Positions 33,828 to 45,889 of a stretch of DNA of 64,000 nt are shown here, in pieces (within the stretch, counting starts at the first letter, position 1; each line of letters opens with the position of its first letter). The notes below the pieces were generated by a model, which saw only the letters and a list, made by a program, of their open reading frames with translations, was not told the DNA's origin and searched no databases. The position numbers were made by a program, and so were the translations under genes. Origin of the DNA: Isoetes taiwanensis (taxonomy: Eukaryota; Streptophyta; Lycopodiopsida; Isoetales; Isoetaceae); contig JAJEKV010000011.1 in NCBI GenBank assembly GCA_021234155.1, positions 19,608,677 through 19,672,676 on the forward strand, in the 5' to 3' direction.

Positions 33828-35347
33828 AGGAATACGCCCGTGTTTACAAAAAGGGGGGAGTAGACGAGATCACTTTTTTCTTATGAGTTATCATTGTTGA
33901 AATATGTTGATCATCAGCTGACTTTTCTTATGGGTTTGCAGACAAGATGGATGTTCTATTGTGTGTCAATGTGGGGTATTCATGGGCAAACATAATTGTC
34001 CAATGTTGCTATCTTCGATTTTAAGTTAGGAACATATAATTGCCGTGAATTTGTTGAATATGATGAGAGAACGAACAAGACATTTGATATGGGCATGGAT
34101 AGATATGAAGAAGAGGCCTTTAAAATATCTTTCAACTGCTTCGAAGAAGATGTTACATTGTCCTATAAACAGCTTTTCTTGCATTTACCTAAGTTGGAGA
34201 ATTATAAATGTGAGATTTTGCCTCTCGATAAAGGTGGAAGACCAGAAAAAAAAACAGGTCCGACTATTTTATATAGGCTACCATAAGACCAAGGACTGAT
34301 ATATGTAATATTTTTTATTATTGATTCTAGTTCTTTGCTTGTTGTTAATTATTTATATGCAGGTTTGGTATAATTGCAAGCATAGGGTCAGTGGGATGAA
34401 GTTTTTGTCATAGATGGAATACATGATGGATTCTATAGGGGTGGAGATACATTTCAGTGGGAAGAGTGGTCGGGCTATACTTTGTAGCAGGACGATTCGT
34501 AATAAAATTCTTTTGAACACTGGTATGAATGTGTCAGGCCATCGCATTGCAAAAGCGTTTAAAAGGTGGAATTTTCTTTCTATTGTTGTTTCTAGTTCAT
34601 AATTTTTGTTGATGTTACTTATATTGTTATTGTTCTATTATTGCAGGTATGACAAGACTTTGGAACTTCAAGCGAAATATGCTATGGAAGTTGTTGCAAA
34701 TCCTTTTAACCAGGATGGCACAAGACGCATGTATCAAGACATGTATAATGATGAGTTGCAAAAGATTGACGAGGCTGAAGCTGGATGGTTACTTGTTTTG
34801 GGAGCAAGCTCTTGTCCTGGTTCTAGTTCTGATTCTGTTCTCACTTCTACTAATAGTGTTGTTATCAATTCTACTACTAGTTCAGATTCTGCTACCACTT
34901 CTCATATTTCTGGAACTCTCTTTAAAACGGCACTTCCTGTTGTAATTTCAGCTCCAACACTTTCTTTTGTTTGGAACAAAGCCTCCTGCTATTTGTTGTG
35001 ATGTTGCACCTTCTAGTAATAGTTTTACAGCTGCTAGTCATGGAACACCGAATGTGACTTCTCCTTATTCTGATTTACCTGATGCTAGTCATGCAACATT
35101 GAATGTGACTTCTCCTTCTGAATTATTTGATGACGACTTTCCCATACTTGATGAAGCTGCATGGTATGAAGAAGCCACTCCTGAGGTTAGGAAGGCTATG
35201 AATCTTGTCCCTTTGCGAAAAGTTAATCAGCAAACTCAAGCTCCTACTATTTTTGGAAATACATTCACTAATTGTATAGTTGTTACCAATGGTGTGATTG
35301 TGACCAATGTGGATGATAATATTCAACATCTTATACCTGGAGCATGA
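33828..35347 (+). pseudogene. DUF3504/Crypton-like tyrosine recombinase gene, 3' catalytic part
   Basis: After an acceptor (GGGTTTGCAG near 33942) the frame reads WMFYCVSMWGIHGQT, a stop, then LSNVAIFDFKLG and EFVEYDERTNKT. This is the DUF3504 pattern around the first catalytic Arg (G-L-R-G-x-x-E-H...DF.L...E.V...ER..KT), with Arg changed to His and the Glu position now TAA. The exon after 34363 has SGRAILCSRTIRN and VSGHRIAKAFKR; joined at acceptor TTGCAG (34646) it continues YDKTLELQ. G-H-R and the following Tyr fit the second catalytic box and nucleophile of tyrosine recombinases. The rest (to 35347) is a Ser/Thr-rich tail with a frameshift near 34960. Crypton-type recombinases cut and rejoin DNA through that Tyr. 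Clearly a decayed copy. Confidence 0.65.
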
Positions 35348-36148
35348 GGTAATCAGTGAATTTATTTGGTTTTCTCATAATTCACCTAGTTGTTAATATC
35401 ATTGAAAGCGACCTTGTTTTTAAATTTTTACATAGGATGGATGGTTTGGGATTAGGTCATTTCATGCAGTCGCCCTTGCTCAACCTAATAGGCTCATAGG
35501 ACTCCTGCAAATGAATTGCTGAGGTGCTACATATAAGAGTCAGAAATCAGAAAAAAATGAAGCTAATAAGTAGTGCTATGTTTAATATCCTAATCGAAAA
35601 CCTGCTAATCAATCTGAGTCGTCCATTCTGCTTCCATCATCCACCATCATGCCATCTAATTTTCCATCGGCATTTAAAGGCCATTGTGGATTCATCTCGA
35701 CATTGCATGAGCAAGGACCCAAAAAAAAAAAATCTAGCTAGCGAATCCAATTCAACTTCAAAATCTAAGTTAGCCTAGCATGGTTCAAGCTTTGACCTCA
35801 ATATTGATTTCCAAATTATTTTTGGGCCAGGCCTCCCTGGGCTTTCTATGATTGTTCTCTCTGTTTTGTGGCAGTATAACCGAAAACTAATGAAGGCCCA
35901 TCGGTCAATGAAAAGATGTGGTTAGCCTGCATAGACTGAAGGATGGTTAGTCAGTCAAGAATAGTAGTAGAACCCGCCTAAAACTAAAACTGTGATGACC
36001 ACCATGATTTGAATCTTTGTTCTAGAATGGCAAGCCCAAGCCTTACTAATTTCATTAAACTGGAAAGACAACAAGTATATGCAAATAACCATTATATATG
36101 AACTGGACTCATCCCTGCAATCAAAAGGAAAAATTAGAGCTGAACTAT
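35348..36148. other. Spacer, no gene seen
   Basis: Ordinary DNA downstream of the recombinase remnant; short frames only. Confidence 0.4.
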
Positions 36149-36753
36149 TTAAAGGAATGGAGCAGCATGCAGACCAATTTGTGCATGACAGGTTAACTGG
36201 GAAAAAATCTTGTCCAAGCAACTAAAAATGAAAATTAAAAACAAACTAGCAGAGCCAATTGCGACATTGGCATCCCTGGCTGAGATGCCCCCAGAAATCC
36301 CGGGGCATGCTGAGCCAGATAATTGAATACCATTGAGGGGTTTAGAAGGTGAAGAAATATAGCATCGCTGATTAGACCATTGTGGAATGTCTAAGAAAAT
36401 ATGGATTTGTTCGTCTGTATGCAAAGAAGGCGGAGAAGTCATAACAGTAAACAGATATGTTTGCCTGCATTGCATAAAAGAAATGGTTGTCAGATGGCCA
36501 GCGGCACTGTCTGAAGTTTTTATCAAAAGAACCTTGATGCTCCATAATTCTAAGCTTTGTCTCAGCTCATCGGGCTGAATCATGCACCAAAAACAATTCC
36601 ACGGTCGGTTGTGCTGCTTGAAGCCAGGCAGAACTAGCATACTTTAATGGAGAGCATAGCCAGCCCACTCTGATCAGCAGCTTCTACATCAAAATTAAAT
36701 TCCCTTTTCTTATTGAGCTTTTCAAAGAGGGCCAACACTTTTGCTGGCCCCAT
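36149..36753 (-). pseudogene. Unidentified coding-like fragment with frameshift
   Basis: Starts MGPAKVLALFEKLNKK at 36753 and runs through VEAADQSGLAMLSIKV, then shifts frame near 36640 into DELRQSLELWSIKVLLIKTS and a Ser/Pro-rich stretch to 36149. The sense of the sequence on both sides of the shift and its length suggest real ancestral coding sequence. No domain recognised. Confidence 0.4.
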
Positions 36754-37041
36754 CTATCTGCAAATCAAGATACAGACACAAGGTGCAGCACATTTTTGAA
36801 TCAGCGGGTAGTTGCATCAGGAAAACCTTGGAAGCTAATTTTTTTTGCCACTGCCATCTTTGTTACACCGAAGCACCCAGTTTGGAGAACGAAAATCAGG
36901 CCGTCATGCTTTGTTCTATTCTAACTTCAAAATTTCTATCTTTCGACTCAAGCACACCGCCTTACCACCATTTTCTGTTTTCATAAGATCAAGGCACAAT
37001 CATCAAATATTTGTTGCAGCGGCCAATTATCTGGAATACAT
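36754..37041. other. Spacer left of the chromovirus
   Basis: No gene recognised. Confidence 0.4.
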
Positions 37042-38775
37042 TGTTATGAACCCCTAATTTTAGTACCAAGAATTTCGATTTGTATTCACATCAACCATCA
37101 GAGTACACAAAACAAGTACTGCCTCCCACGAGGCTAAATACATGAAAGCCACATATACAGATAACAAGACGACAACATAGATAACTATATACACACCTAT
37201 ACTCCGCCAGCTATCAAACAGCCTCCACAAGCTTCCACGTGTTTGTAACATACATATGAGTTATCCAGTAGTGTCAACATGAAGCAATGACTGACGGATG
37301 CAAGTACACACATATGGAATCCACCACATGCACCATAGCATCTGCCAAGCAGACACACCCTGCCATATCTAAACAGTACGTCGTCTAGAACCCCCGCGCT
37401 GGTGGATCCAGTATGAGAGGGAAACTGCAAGCATTATAAGAACTTAGGCCGTCGGACTGTTGGCTACATTTATCACCATCCCATACCAGTGACGGGTTTC
37501 ACCGCACCAACGTTCCCATGATTCTTAATTAGACAAGCTACGCTTATCTATCCAGATGCTATACATAAAACTCTCCCATATGATAAACACCTAGTGCTTA
37601 TTTACTCCGCATAAAGGCTCATATAGAGCTCATGATATCAAATCATATATACAGAGTAAGATAAGACACTCTTATAGCACTAGGCTGTCGATGGTCACCT
37701 AGTACCATCCCATACCAGCACTAAGCACCCATCTCACTAGTAATAAGAGGTCTCTTAATGAAACAAGTTTACACTTGTTTCAATACAGGTGAGGGGAGCA
37801 TTAGAAGAAAAAGGCTCGACAGCTCCGTAAAGCATCACCGGCCTGCAGCCTCTTGGTTGCTACTGCAACCTGCTGGCCCGCCAGAACTGGGTAAGCATCC
37901 TAAGCTTAACTCAGCTTATTCTACCGAGCTTTTGTGAGGAAGGAGTTTAGCAATTCATAAGGTCTTGGTTTAAGGTTTAACTCTGGTCCTAGGGAGCAAG
38001 CCCATACCAGTTATCATGAAGCCTTAAAATTACGGTAATCCTTTACCCATTATATTCATTATAGTTAGCTTGCCCAAAGGGCCACAACCGGATTGTATCC
38101 GGCCCAGGACATACCGAAATAAAGCTTATCTACTGCAACTGGGGTTCAGCAGATCATAAACCAATTTCTTCACCTTCGAATTGCCTATCCCTCCTGCTGC
38201 AAATCGGCTCCCTTCTCTTCCCACTTTGCCTTCCGGCTTCCATCTTCTCTGTCGCACCCTGCAACAGGCTGCCCCTTCCTGATCCAAGGCCCTGCCAATC
38301 ATGGCTAAACTACGTGGCACTGCCCCAACAGGGCAGGTGATCCTGATAGATCATAAACCCGGCCCCAGATTCGGCTATTTGGCCGTTGTTATGGGTCCTT
38401 GGTCCAGCCACGTTCAGATGCCCCGATTTTAGGTAGGGTGCTTACACTTTAAAACAATGGTTCTATAGCCATTAACATATGCTAGGCTTTTATTCCATGG
38501 GTCGCATAACCCATTAAAGCATTTCCCAATCATTTAAGCATTAGCCCTCCCTTACATTATTTTCGTAAGGTACTTAGGGTAACCACACAACTATATCCAA
38601 CATTTATAAATAGTTGCGCCCCTAGTCTAAGATCTATCACGGTGCACCATATACTAGACTAGAGAATCATGCGACCAATGATTTCAATGCCACAACATTA
38701 AATCATTATTGTTAGCCCCTAACAACATGCATGCAAATTATACAACCATGGCCTGTAAAATATTTAAGCATAACA
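37042..38775 (-). repeat. 3' LTR of chromovirus 1
   Basis: 1734 bp, ends TGTTATGAAC at 37042 and ...GCATAACA at 38775. Polypurine tract AATTTGGGGGTAA on the - strand lies directly before it (38788-38776). Confidence 0.9.
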
Positions 38776-38796
38776 TTACCCCCAAATTCTTGTCCT

Positions 38797-39246
38797 CAAG
38801 AATCGACTCCAGACCATTGAGCCATAACATCCAGATACTGTGTCATGAAACGACGGCTCTTCCACGTCGCCTCTGAGACAGGTCTAGGTTTCCATTTCAC
38901 CAGAAATTCCATCTGTTCTCTTCTGGGAATTCAATGGGGTAGGAATTCTATCCAACTCCACCATGTGTTCATGGGACGGCGCAACATTTGCAGCTTTTCC
39001 TAGATTTGGTCGCAACTGGCTCACACGAAAAACTAGATGAATGTCCACATTCGGTGGAAGTTGCAATTTGAAGGCAACTTCGCTATATTTCTTCAAAATC
39101 TCATAAGGACCACTGTATCTTGGGGAGAGCTTTGGTTTCTTTCCTGCAATTAATAGCAATATTGCTTTTCTTTTCAGATTTGCAGGAAAGACCACACGAA
39201 GATAAACCATCTGACCCTCATGCAGCTCGATCGGGGCTCTTGACAA
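38797..39246 (-). pseudogene. gypsy integrase C-terminus and chromodomain
   Basis: The GPY/F module (KLSPRYSGPYEILKK, then HLVFRVSQLRPN) is followed after a frameshift near 38930 by a chromodomain-like segment EFLVKWK ... EATWKSRR, ending at a TGA (38798-38796). A chromodomain marks chromoviruses and guides insertion to particular chromatin. Confidence 0.8.
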
Positions 39247-39276
39247 ATTGGCACGTGCCCTTGCCCGATCCTGGGC

Positions 39277-40058
39277 CTATCTCATACGCAATTGACACAA
39301 TCCAAGTGTCACATCTATGCCTTCAAGCATACTTATAGCAGCATCAGTTTTCAGCCCTTCAAAGCCAAGCGATATAGGTCCTCTGGGATTTCTCCCAAAC
39401 ATAGCCACAAATGGGCTAGTTTTGATGCTCTGTTGGAACCCATTATTGTAAGCAAACTCTACAATTGGCAAATAGTCCTCCCATCTGGATTGTTGAGTGG
39501 CTACATAAGATCTCAGCATATCCTCCATAACCTGATTCACTCTTTCAGTTTGCCCATCCGTTTCTGGATGATCTCCACTAGAGAACTGAAGAGTGCACTT
39601 TAATGCAGAGAACAATTCCCGCCAGAAATTTCCAGTGAATTTCACATCTCGATCGCTTACAATAGCTTTGGGCAATCCAAAAATAGGAAATACATGCGGC
39701 ATATAAGCCGTGGCCACCGCCAAGCCATCAGCATTCTTTATCAGAGGTATAAAGCGTGCATAATTTGTCAACCTATCCACAATAACAAGTATCTGAGTAT
39801 AGTGATGCACAGTACGAGGCAACTTCACAATGAAATCCATAGAGATTTCACTCCACCTCTCCTCTGGCATAGGCAGAGGTTGTAAAAGTCCTGGAGTCTT
39901 GCCTCGACCCCCTGACATGTCTGACAAATTTTCACATATTCCTGCACATCTTCTTTCAGCCAGTAAAACATTCTTTTAAGCGATTCATATGTTTTCCATT
40001 CACCTCCATGCCCAGCATAAGGTGCATCATAAAAGTCGCTCAATAATTGCTTTCGCAA
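39277..40058 (-). pseudogene. gypsy integrase
   Basis: HHCC region (GHGGEWKTYESLK ... CQTCQG) at 40058-39905; core with SMDFIVKLP, SDRDVKFTGNFW and HPETDGQTERVNQVMED (D-D-E). A frameshift separates zinc region and core near 39900. Confidence 0.88.
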
Positions 40059-40108
40059 AGGTCCACAACATGAACATAGATACGTCCCTTATGATAGCAG
40101 AGTCCATT

Positions 40109-40786
40109 CTAGATATCCCAAGCATCAGGTAACTTGGATAGATGCTGCATACTCAAAATATAGGCATCTAAGTCATATGCTTGTCTAATCTGCGACAACA
40201 AAGCAATTTCACATTTAACCATCACATTTACTTCTCGAACCCTACAAAGAGCATCAGCAATAGGAAGATGTTCAACATGAAAAGGAAATTGAGAAAGAAA
40301 GTCCAACCACCTTGCTTGCCTTGGACTTACTTCAGCTTGGCTTTGCAGGAATTTCAACGGTTTATGATCGGCATAGACCACAAACTCACACTTGTTGCGG
40401 AGATAATGTTTCCAGACTTTGAGCGCATGAACCATTGCCAGTAACTCCTGCTCATAGGTGGAATAGTTCTTCTCAGCAGCATTGAGTTGGCGATTTTCAT
40501 GCGTCACCACCCTTCCATCCTACATGAGAACAGCACCAATGGCATAACCACATGTGCGTCTGTGTAAACCTCATAAGATTTACTCATGTCTGGGATCAAC
40601 AAAATAGGCGCTGAGGTGCTCTTTAGCATATCCATCCTGCTGCTGCTTCCCCGTCCATTGCCAATGGATATTACTTTTCAACAACATAGTTAGAGCAGCT
40701 GCAATCTTGGCAAACTTCCAGACAAATCTGCGATAATAGCTGACTAACCCCAATAAACTACGCAACTCAAATACATTCCTTAGCAC
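40109..40786 (-). pseudogene. gypsy RT thumb and RNase H
   Basis: 40786-40580 carries LRSLLGLVSYYRRF (RT connection). 40510-40109 carries RNase H with LNAAEKNYSTYEQELLAMV, YADHKPLKFL and RQARWLDFLSQF. Degrades RNA in RNA-DNA hybrids. Confidence 0.88.
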
Positions 40787-40837
40787 TAGCCAAGACTGAA
40801 TTGCCTCTGTCTCCTTGGGATCTACAGCTACACCTTC

Positions 40838-41764
40838 TCAGATACAATGTGGCCCAAATATTCCACCTGTGCACTTTGACATCTTTGCATACAACTTATG
40901 CTGTTTGAGCAGAGTTAGCACTGAATGCAAATGATCCAAATGCTCGTCTAAGGTTTTACTATATACCAAGATATCATCTAAAAATACTTCAACAAAAGTA
41001 TCAAGACATCCTGCAAAAACCTCATTCAACATTCTGGAAAAAGTAGCAAAAGCATTCATTAGTCCAAAAGGCATCCCTAAAATTCAAAATGACCAAAGAT
41101 GGTTCTGAAGATAGTCTTATGCACGTCCGACTCCTTCACCCTTATCTGGCATAACCACTGCGCAAATCCAACTTAAAAAAATACTTAGCTTTTGTTAATC
41201 TATCAATAATCTCATCAATCCTAGGCAAGGGGTACCTATTCTTGATCGTAATCTTATTCAAGGCGCGATAATCAATGCACATCCGCATTGATCCGTCCTT
41301 TTTCTTGACTAGAATGCAGGAGCACCATAAGGGGATTTGCTAGGTCTCACAAACCCTTTGGCTAATAGCTCATGAACCTGCTTTTTAACCTCCACTTGTT
41401 CTAATATGGACAATCTATAAGGGCTACGAAACACAGGTTTGGATCTAGGCTCTAAATCAATCTCATGTTCAATCTCTCTACCAGGGGGAAGACCTTCAGG
41501 CAGTTCCTCAAGAAACACATCCTGAAATTCATACAACAGATCCTGCAACTCTCTTTGGCCTTTTGAATTCTCCATGACCTCGTTATCAGCGTTCATATGA
41601 CAACACTCAAAAGCAGGATAACATTCATCAACAAATAAAAGAAAACATTGATTGGAAGGTTTACGTACTAGTTTCTTGACCTGAAGCAACGGCACGATCT
41701 TGGAAGCTCCCGTCAAAAGACTTCCTTGCAAATATATCTCACATCTATCATGCTTCAGAGTCAC
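40838..41764 (-). pseudogene. gypsy reverse transcriptase
   Basis: N-terminal part 41764-41309 with LPEGLPPGREIEHEIDL and the PYRLS...[14 protein letters not shown] block. The next part is broken. 41074-40838 has MPFGLMNAFATFSR and the catalytic FLDDILVYS. Copies cDNA from element RNA using a tRNA primer; this copy is interrupted by frameshifts near 41310 and 41080. Confidence 0.9.
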
Positions 41765-41776
41765 CTGGTGAGTATT

Positions 41777-42280
41777 TCAATCTATTGCAATAGGCTTAAC
41801 TCGCTGCAACCATGTTATCCCCAACACCACATCATATCGGCAAACATCCAAAAGGTCAAAATCAAGCTTTTCCTGGTAGCCTTGAATACAGGGCATCCCA
41901 ACAGCTTTACGATCCTCCACCTGAGAATCGTTCACAAAAGGCCCATCTACCTTATACTTATTAGTTTTTACACATGGTAGGTGCAGTTCTTCCACCAACT
42001 TAGAAGAGATAAACATGTCAGAAGGGCCACAATCCAATAACACCACAATGTTTTGGCCCATGATTCTGCCCAAGAATCTAATAACCCATCCAGCAAACAT
42101 ATCCGTGATGTCCTTGCTTGTGGGCTTATCCAGCGTGCATAGCTCTTCCATGGCAATGACTGAAATCATCTTAGATTCCAATATTTCTTCAGCCTTTTCA
42201 GTCACGTTTGCTTTCTTGTTATCAGTTTTCTTGTTCTGTGGCTGGGAGCATTCACGACTGATATGCCCAGGTCTCCACAT
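41777..42280 (-). pseudogene. gypsy aspartic protease
   Basis: Begins with the end of the knuckle (GHISRECSQP), then about 80 residues of linker and the active-site strand VVLLDCGPSDMFIS, where the family's D-S/T-G-A is D-C-G-P. The substitution at the second position argues the copy is inactive. It ends LGITWLQ, the conserved flap region. Confidence 0.8.
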
Positions 42281-43290
42281 CTATAGCAGAAAATCCCCTT
42301 TCTGGGACCATCAGACTTAGAGTTCGCCTTACGCTTCTTGGACTCTCCACCTGCAGACTTAGGCTTAGGCTGCTCAAACTTTTTCTTCTTGAAAAACCTA
42401 TTTTTCTTCTTTGAGAACTTCCGGGACATCCTCTTAAAGGACTCATCCTCTTCCCCAAGCTGACGAGCCAACATTGCTGCCCTCTCAAAATTCTCGAGCT
42501 TCAATCCGATTATCTGCTTCTTGAGAGCAACACTGGATAGACCACCTAGGAAGAAATCAACCTGCCGAGCCTTGGACAAGTCTCCAACCCTGTGGATATA
42601 ACCCCGTACCTTATTGATATAAGCACTAAGAGAACATGTCTGCTTATAGTACTGCAGCTTCTCAAGCGAGCATCATGCTGAGGTGCGTATTCCCCAATAA
42701 AGTATTTCCTGAAATCAGAGCAGGTATTCACCTCCTCCTTCATGGTAGGACCATTCCACCAGCTATAGGCATCCGATTTCAGCTGCATCTGCGCAATAAA
42801 CAATTGCGCCTTATCGCCTTTGTTGGTAGCCTCAAAAAAGGTCTCAAGCTTGTCAATCCAAGCCATGGCCTCCTCAACAATTCCCATCCCAATCCGGGAT
42901 CTTCGTGCATTCAAGACTGTGTATGCCTTCCTTGCTCAATCTGGAACTCTTCAGTGACTGCTGCAGGTACATCCGGGTCCACCACCACAACTGCCGGAGA
43001 CTTCCCTTTCTCCGCAGACTTCCCTAAGCCATCCTTGCTAGCAAGGGTCTTCAATACAGTTCTCATAGCAGTCCGAGCGTCTAATACTGCCTTGAAGCTC
43101 TGCTGCACACCCAGCAAGTCCTCACCCCACTTCATCTTCATGGTCTCTAGGTTCTTCTGGGTTTCCTGTACGCGAGCAGCCAGCCCTCGTACATCAGGTT
43201 CCTCCTCCATAGGAATCACCTGTTTCGCTACAATATGCGCGCCTGCACTAGTCTTGCCGTGCTCCATCTCAGCTACTTCAGGTCCAAGCC
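42202..43290 (-). pseudogene. gypsy gag with CCHC zinc knuckle
   Basis: Frame 1 (43290-42911) encodes an acidic N-terminus. After a break, 42914-42546 has WIDKLETFFEA and YSWWNGPTMKEE, the retrotransposon capsid (retrotrans_gag) pattern. After a second break, 42579-42202 has a Lys-rich linker and FCYRCGDLG, a zinc knuckle whose second half (H-I-S-R-E-C) is shifted into the next frame. Gag packages the element RNA. Confidence 0.85.
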
Positions 43291-43298
43291 GCAACTCA

Positions 43299-43311
43299 GG
43301 CTCTGATATCA
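43299..43311 (-). other. Primer-binding site of chromovirus 1
   Basis: TGATATCAGAGCC on the - strand, next to the LTR end; one change from the initiator-Met PBS TGGTATCAGAGCC. Confidence 0.85.
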
Positions 43312-44920
43312 TGTTACGAACCCCAAATTTTAGTACCAAAAATTTCGATTTGTATTCCATCAGCCATCAGAGTACACAAATCAAGTACTGCCTCCCACGA
43401 GGCTAAATACATGAAAGCCACGTACATAGATAACAAGACGACAACATAGATAACTATACACACACGTATGCTCCGCCAGCTATCAAAAGCCTGCACAAGC
43501 TTCCACGTGTTAGTATCATGCATAAGAGTTATCCAGCAGTGTCAACATGAAGCAATGACTGATAGACTGCAAGTACATACATATGGAATCCACCACACGC
43601 AACAGAGCACCTGCCAAGCAGACACACCTCGCCATATCTAGATAGTACGTCGTCTAGAACCCCTGTGCTAGTGGATCCAGTATAAGAGAGAAACTGCAAG
43701 CATCGTAAGAACTTAGGCCTTCGGACTTTGGCTACATCCATCACCGTCGCATACCAGTGACGGGTTTCACCTCACCAACGTTCCCATGATTCTTAATTAG
43801 ACAAGCTATGCTTATCTATCCAGATGTTATACATAAAACTCTCCCATAAAATAAACATCCAATGCTTATCTACTCTGCATAAATGCTCATATAGAGCTCA
43901 TGATATCAAATCATTTATCCAGAGTAAGACAATACACTCTTATAGCACTAGGCTGTTGATGGTCACCTAGTACCGTCCCATACCAGCACTAAGCACCCAT
44001 CTCACTAGTAATAAGAGGTCTCCTAATGAAACAAGTTTACACTTGTTTCAATACAGGTGAGAGGGCATTAGAAGAAAGAGGCCCGACAGCTCCGTAAAGC
44101 ATCACCAGCATGCAGCCTCTTGGTTGCTACTGCTACCTGCTGTCCCGCCAGAACTGGGTAAGCATCCTAAGCTTAACTCAGCTTATTCTACTGAGCTTTT
44201 TGTGAGGAAGGATTTAGCAATTTATAAGGTCTTGGTTTAAGGTTTAACTCTAGTTCTATGGGCAAGCCCATACCTTACCGAAATAAAGCTTCTCTACTGC
44301 AACTCGGGTTCAGCAGATCATAAACCAATTTCTTCACCTTCGAATTGCCTATCCCTCCTGCTGCAAATTGGCTTCCTTCTCTTCCCGCTTTGCCTTTTGG
44401 CTTCCGTCTTCTCTGTCCCACCCTGTAATAGGCTGTCCCTTCCCGATCCGAGGCCCTGCCAATCATGGCTAAACCACGTGGCATTATCCCAACAGAGCAG
44501 GTGATCCTGTCGGATCATAAATTCAGCCCTAGATTTGGCTACTTGGCTGCTGTTACAGGTCCGTGGCCCAGTCACATTCAGATGCCCTGATTTTGGGGTG
44601 CTTACACTTTAAAACAATGGTTCTATAACCATTAACATATGCTAGGATTTTATTCCATCGTCGCTTAACCCATTAAAGCATTTCCCAATCATTTAAGCAT
44701 CCCCCCCCCGGTCATTATTTTCATAAGGTACTTAGGGTAACCACGCAACTATATCCAGCATTTATAAATAGTTGCGGCCCTAGTCTAAGATATACCAAGG
44801 TGCACTATACCCTAGACTAGAGAAACATGCGACCAATGATTTCAATGCCGCCGCATTAAATCATTGTTGTCAGCCCTAACAACATGCATGCAAATTATAC
44901 AACCATGGCCTGTAAAATAT
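43312..44920 (-). repeat. 5' LTR of chromovirus 1
   Basis: About 1609 bp; starts TGTTACGAACCCC at 43312. Lacks the last 12 bp of the partner LTR and about 103 bp in the middle (partner 37990-38115). Confidence 0.9.
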
Positions 44921-45391
44921 CTTTTCAGAGCTTTGTTCCATGAAAGATGATGCATATCATGAAATGTGGTGTTGATAAGGCTTCAGGTATAAAGTCAACA
45001 CATGTTGTTCCATGTAACCTACTTCTGTTATCAGTTCCTTTATCTGCAGAGTCATTAGATTATGAGTCTTCTTTTTGTTGTTCCATGTAACCTACTTCTG
45101 TTATCAGTTCCTTTATCTGCAGAGTCATTAGATTATGATTCTTCTATTATTTAGGATGAGACTTCATATTTCTCTGTTATTCAAGACAAGAGTCCAATCT
45201 ATCTGACCAGCTTGTCAAAACAGTAATGGGCAAAACCATTGTCACATACCCCAAGTTTGACATATTATTTTTGTGTGAAACAAGGTACATCAGTACTCTT
45301 AAGATCAATGGAAAACAGAAAGATATAGGTACAATTGAGGGCCCCTTAAGATATCATCGTGAAGCTTTGCAAGGGGATCACTATTGATACT
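44921..45391. other. Spacer with a two-copy 73 bp tandem repeat
   Basis: gttgttccatgtaacctact... occurs at 45003 and 45077. Nothing else recognised. Confidence 0.7.
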
Positions 45392-45580
45392 TTAGTAACG
45401 TGCTGCTGCCCGAGATTCAGATTTTGCAAAATTAGCAATCCCTCTAGCCACTTGGGCCAAAACATCTGGATGTCCTGATTTTGCCATCACAAGTAGAGCT
45501 CTTATGCCATCACAAGCAAAGCTTTTCATATGATACATGTTCTCTTCATTTATTTTCGATTTGCAAAGCCATTGGGATGC
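45392..45580 (-). pseudogene. Orphan exon of an ARM-repeat kinesin (KIN-U/ARK type)
   Basis: After an acceptor (AAATCAG) 62 codons are open to TAA. The segment IRALLVMAKSGHPDVLAQ, then VARGIANFAKSESRAA, is the armadillo-repeat signature of plant ARK kinesins, which control microtubules in tip-growing cells. Motor and other ARM exons are not present nearby, so this is a duplicated fragment or one exon of a gene whose rest is displaced. The normal next exon would begin with Gly; here a stop follows, supporting a fragment. Confidence 0.7.
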
Positions 45581-45785
45581 CTGATTTACGACTTGTTAAA
45601 TAGATAAGTTAAATGGATGCATCGAAGTGTGATTCTTTTGACTGAATGTTGGTAAAATGAACAGCTTTCTGAAATACCTTAATAGCTTTGTGTGCGAACG
45701 AGATTATTAATAAATAGTGTTATGGTAAATGTTAATTTAACTAAACCTTAACCGCTCATGTCTGAATGCACATTTTAAATATTAT

Positions 45786-45808
45786 GTTAGGTTAAATGTT
45801 AACCTAAC
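45786..45808. repeat. Perfect hairpin before the HUH locus
   Basis: GTTAGGTTAA-ATG-TTAACCTAAC; 10 bp arms, 3-base loop, about 20 bp left of the direct repeat. Confidence 0.85.
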
Positions 45809-45827
45809 AGGAGGTGTGCAACGTCTA

Positions 45828-45889
45828 TTATGTGGCCGAAATTTGAAATGGTATTTTTATAACCTAAGGTTTTCAGTGGTTAGTATGGG
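45828..45889 (+). repeat. Left 62 bp direct repeat of the HUH locus
   Basis: Starts attatgtggccgaaatttg; matches 48167-48228 with about three differences. Confidence 0.9.

Larger units (their letters stand above)
37042..44920 (-). mobile_element. Ty3/gypsy chromovirus, complete layout but degenerate
   Basis: Direct LTRs at 37042-38775 and 43312-44920. On the - strand: 5' LTR, PBS, gag with CCHC knuckle, protease, RT, RNase H, integrase, chromodomain, polypurine tract, 3' LTR; the RT-RH-INT order is gypsy. At least six frameshifts or stops break the coding region. The outer end of the 5' LTR lacks its last 12 bases, and no target duplication is found (flanks tacat and ctttt). Confidence 0.93.

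Noticed and set aside
37042-37046. Target-site duplication for chromovirus 1
   Set aside because: Flanks tacat and ctttt differ; the right LTR has lost its end.
42636-43406. 256-codon + strand open frame
   Set aside because: Antisense shadow of the chromovirus gag.
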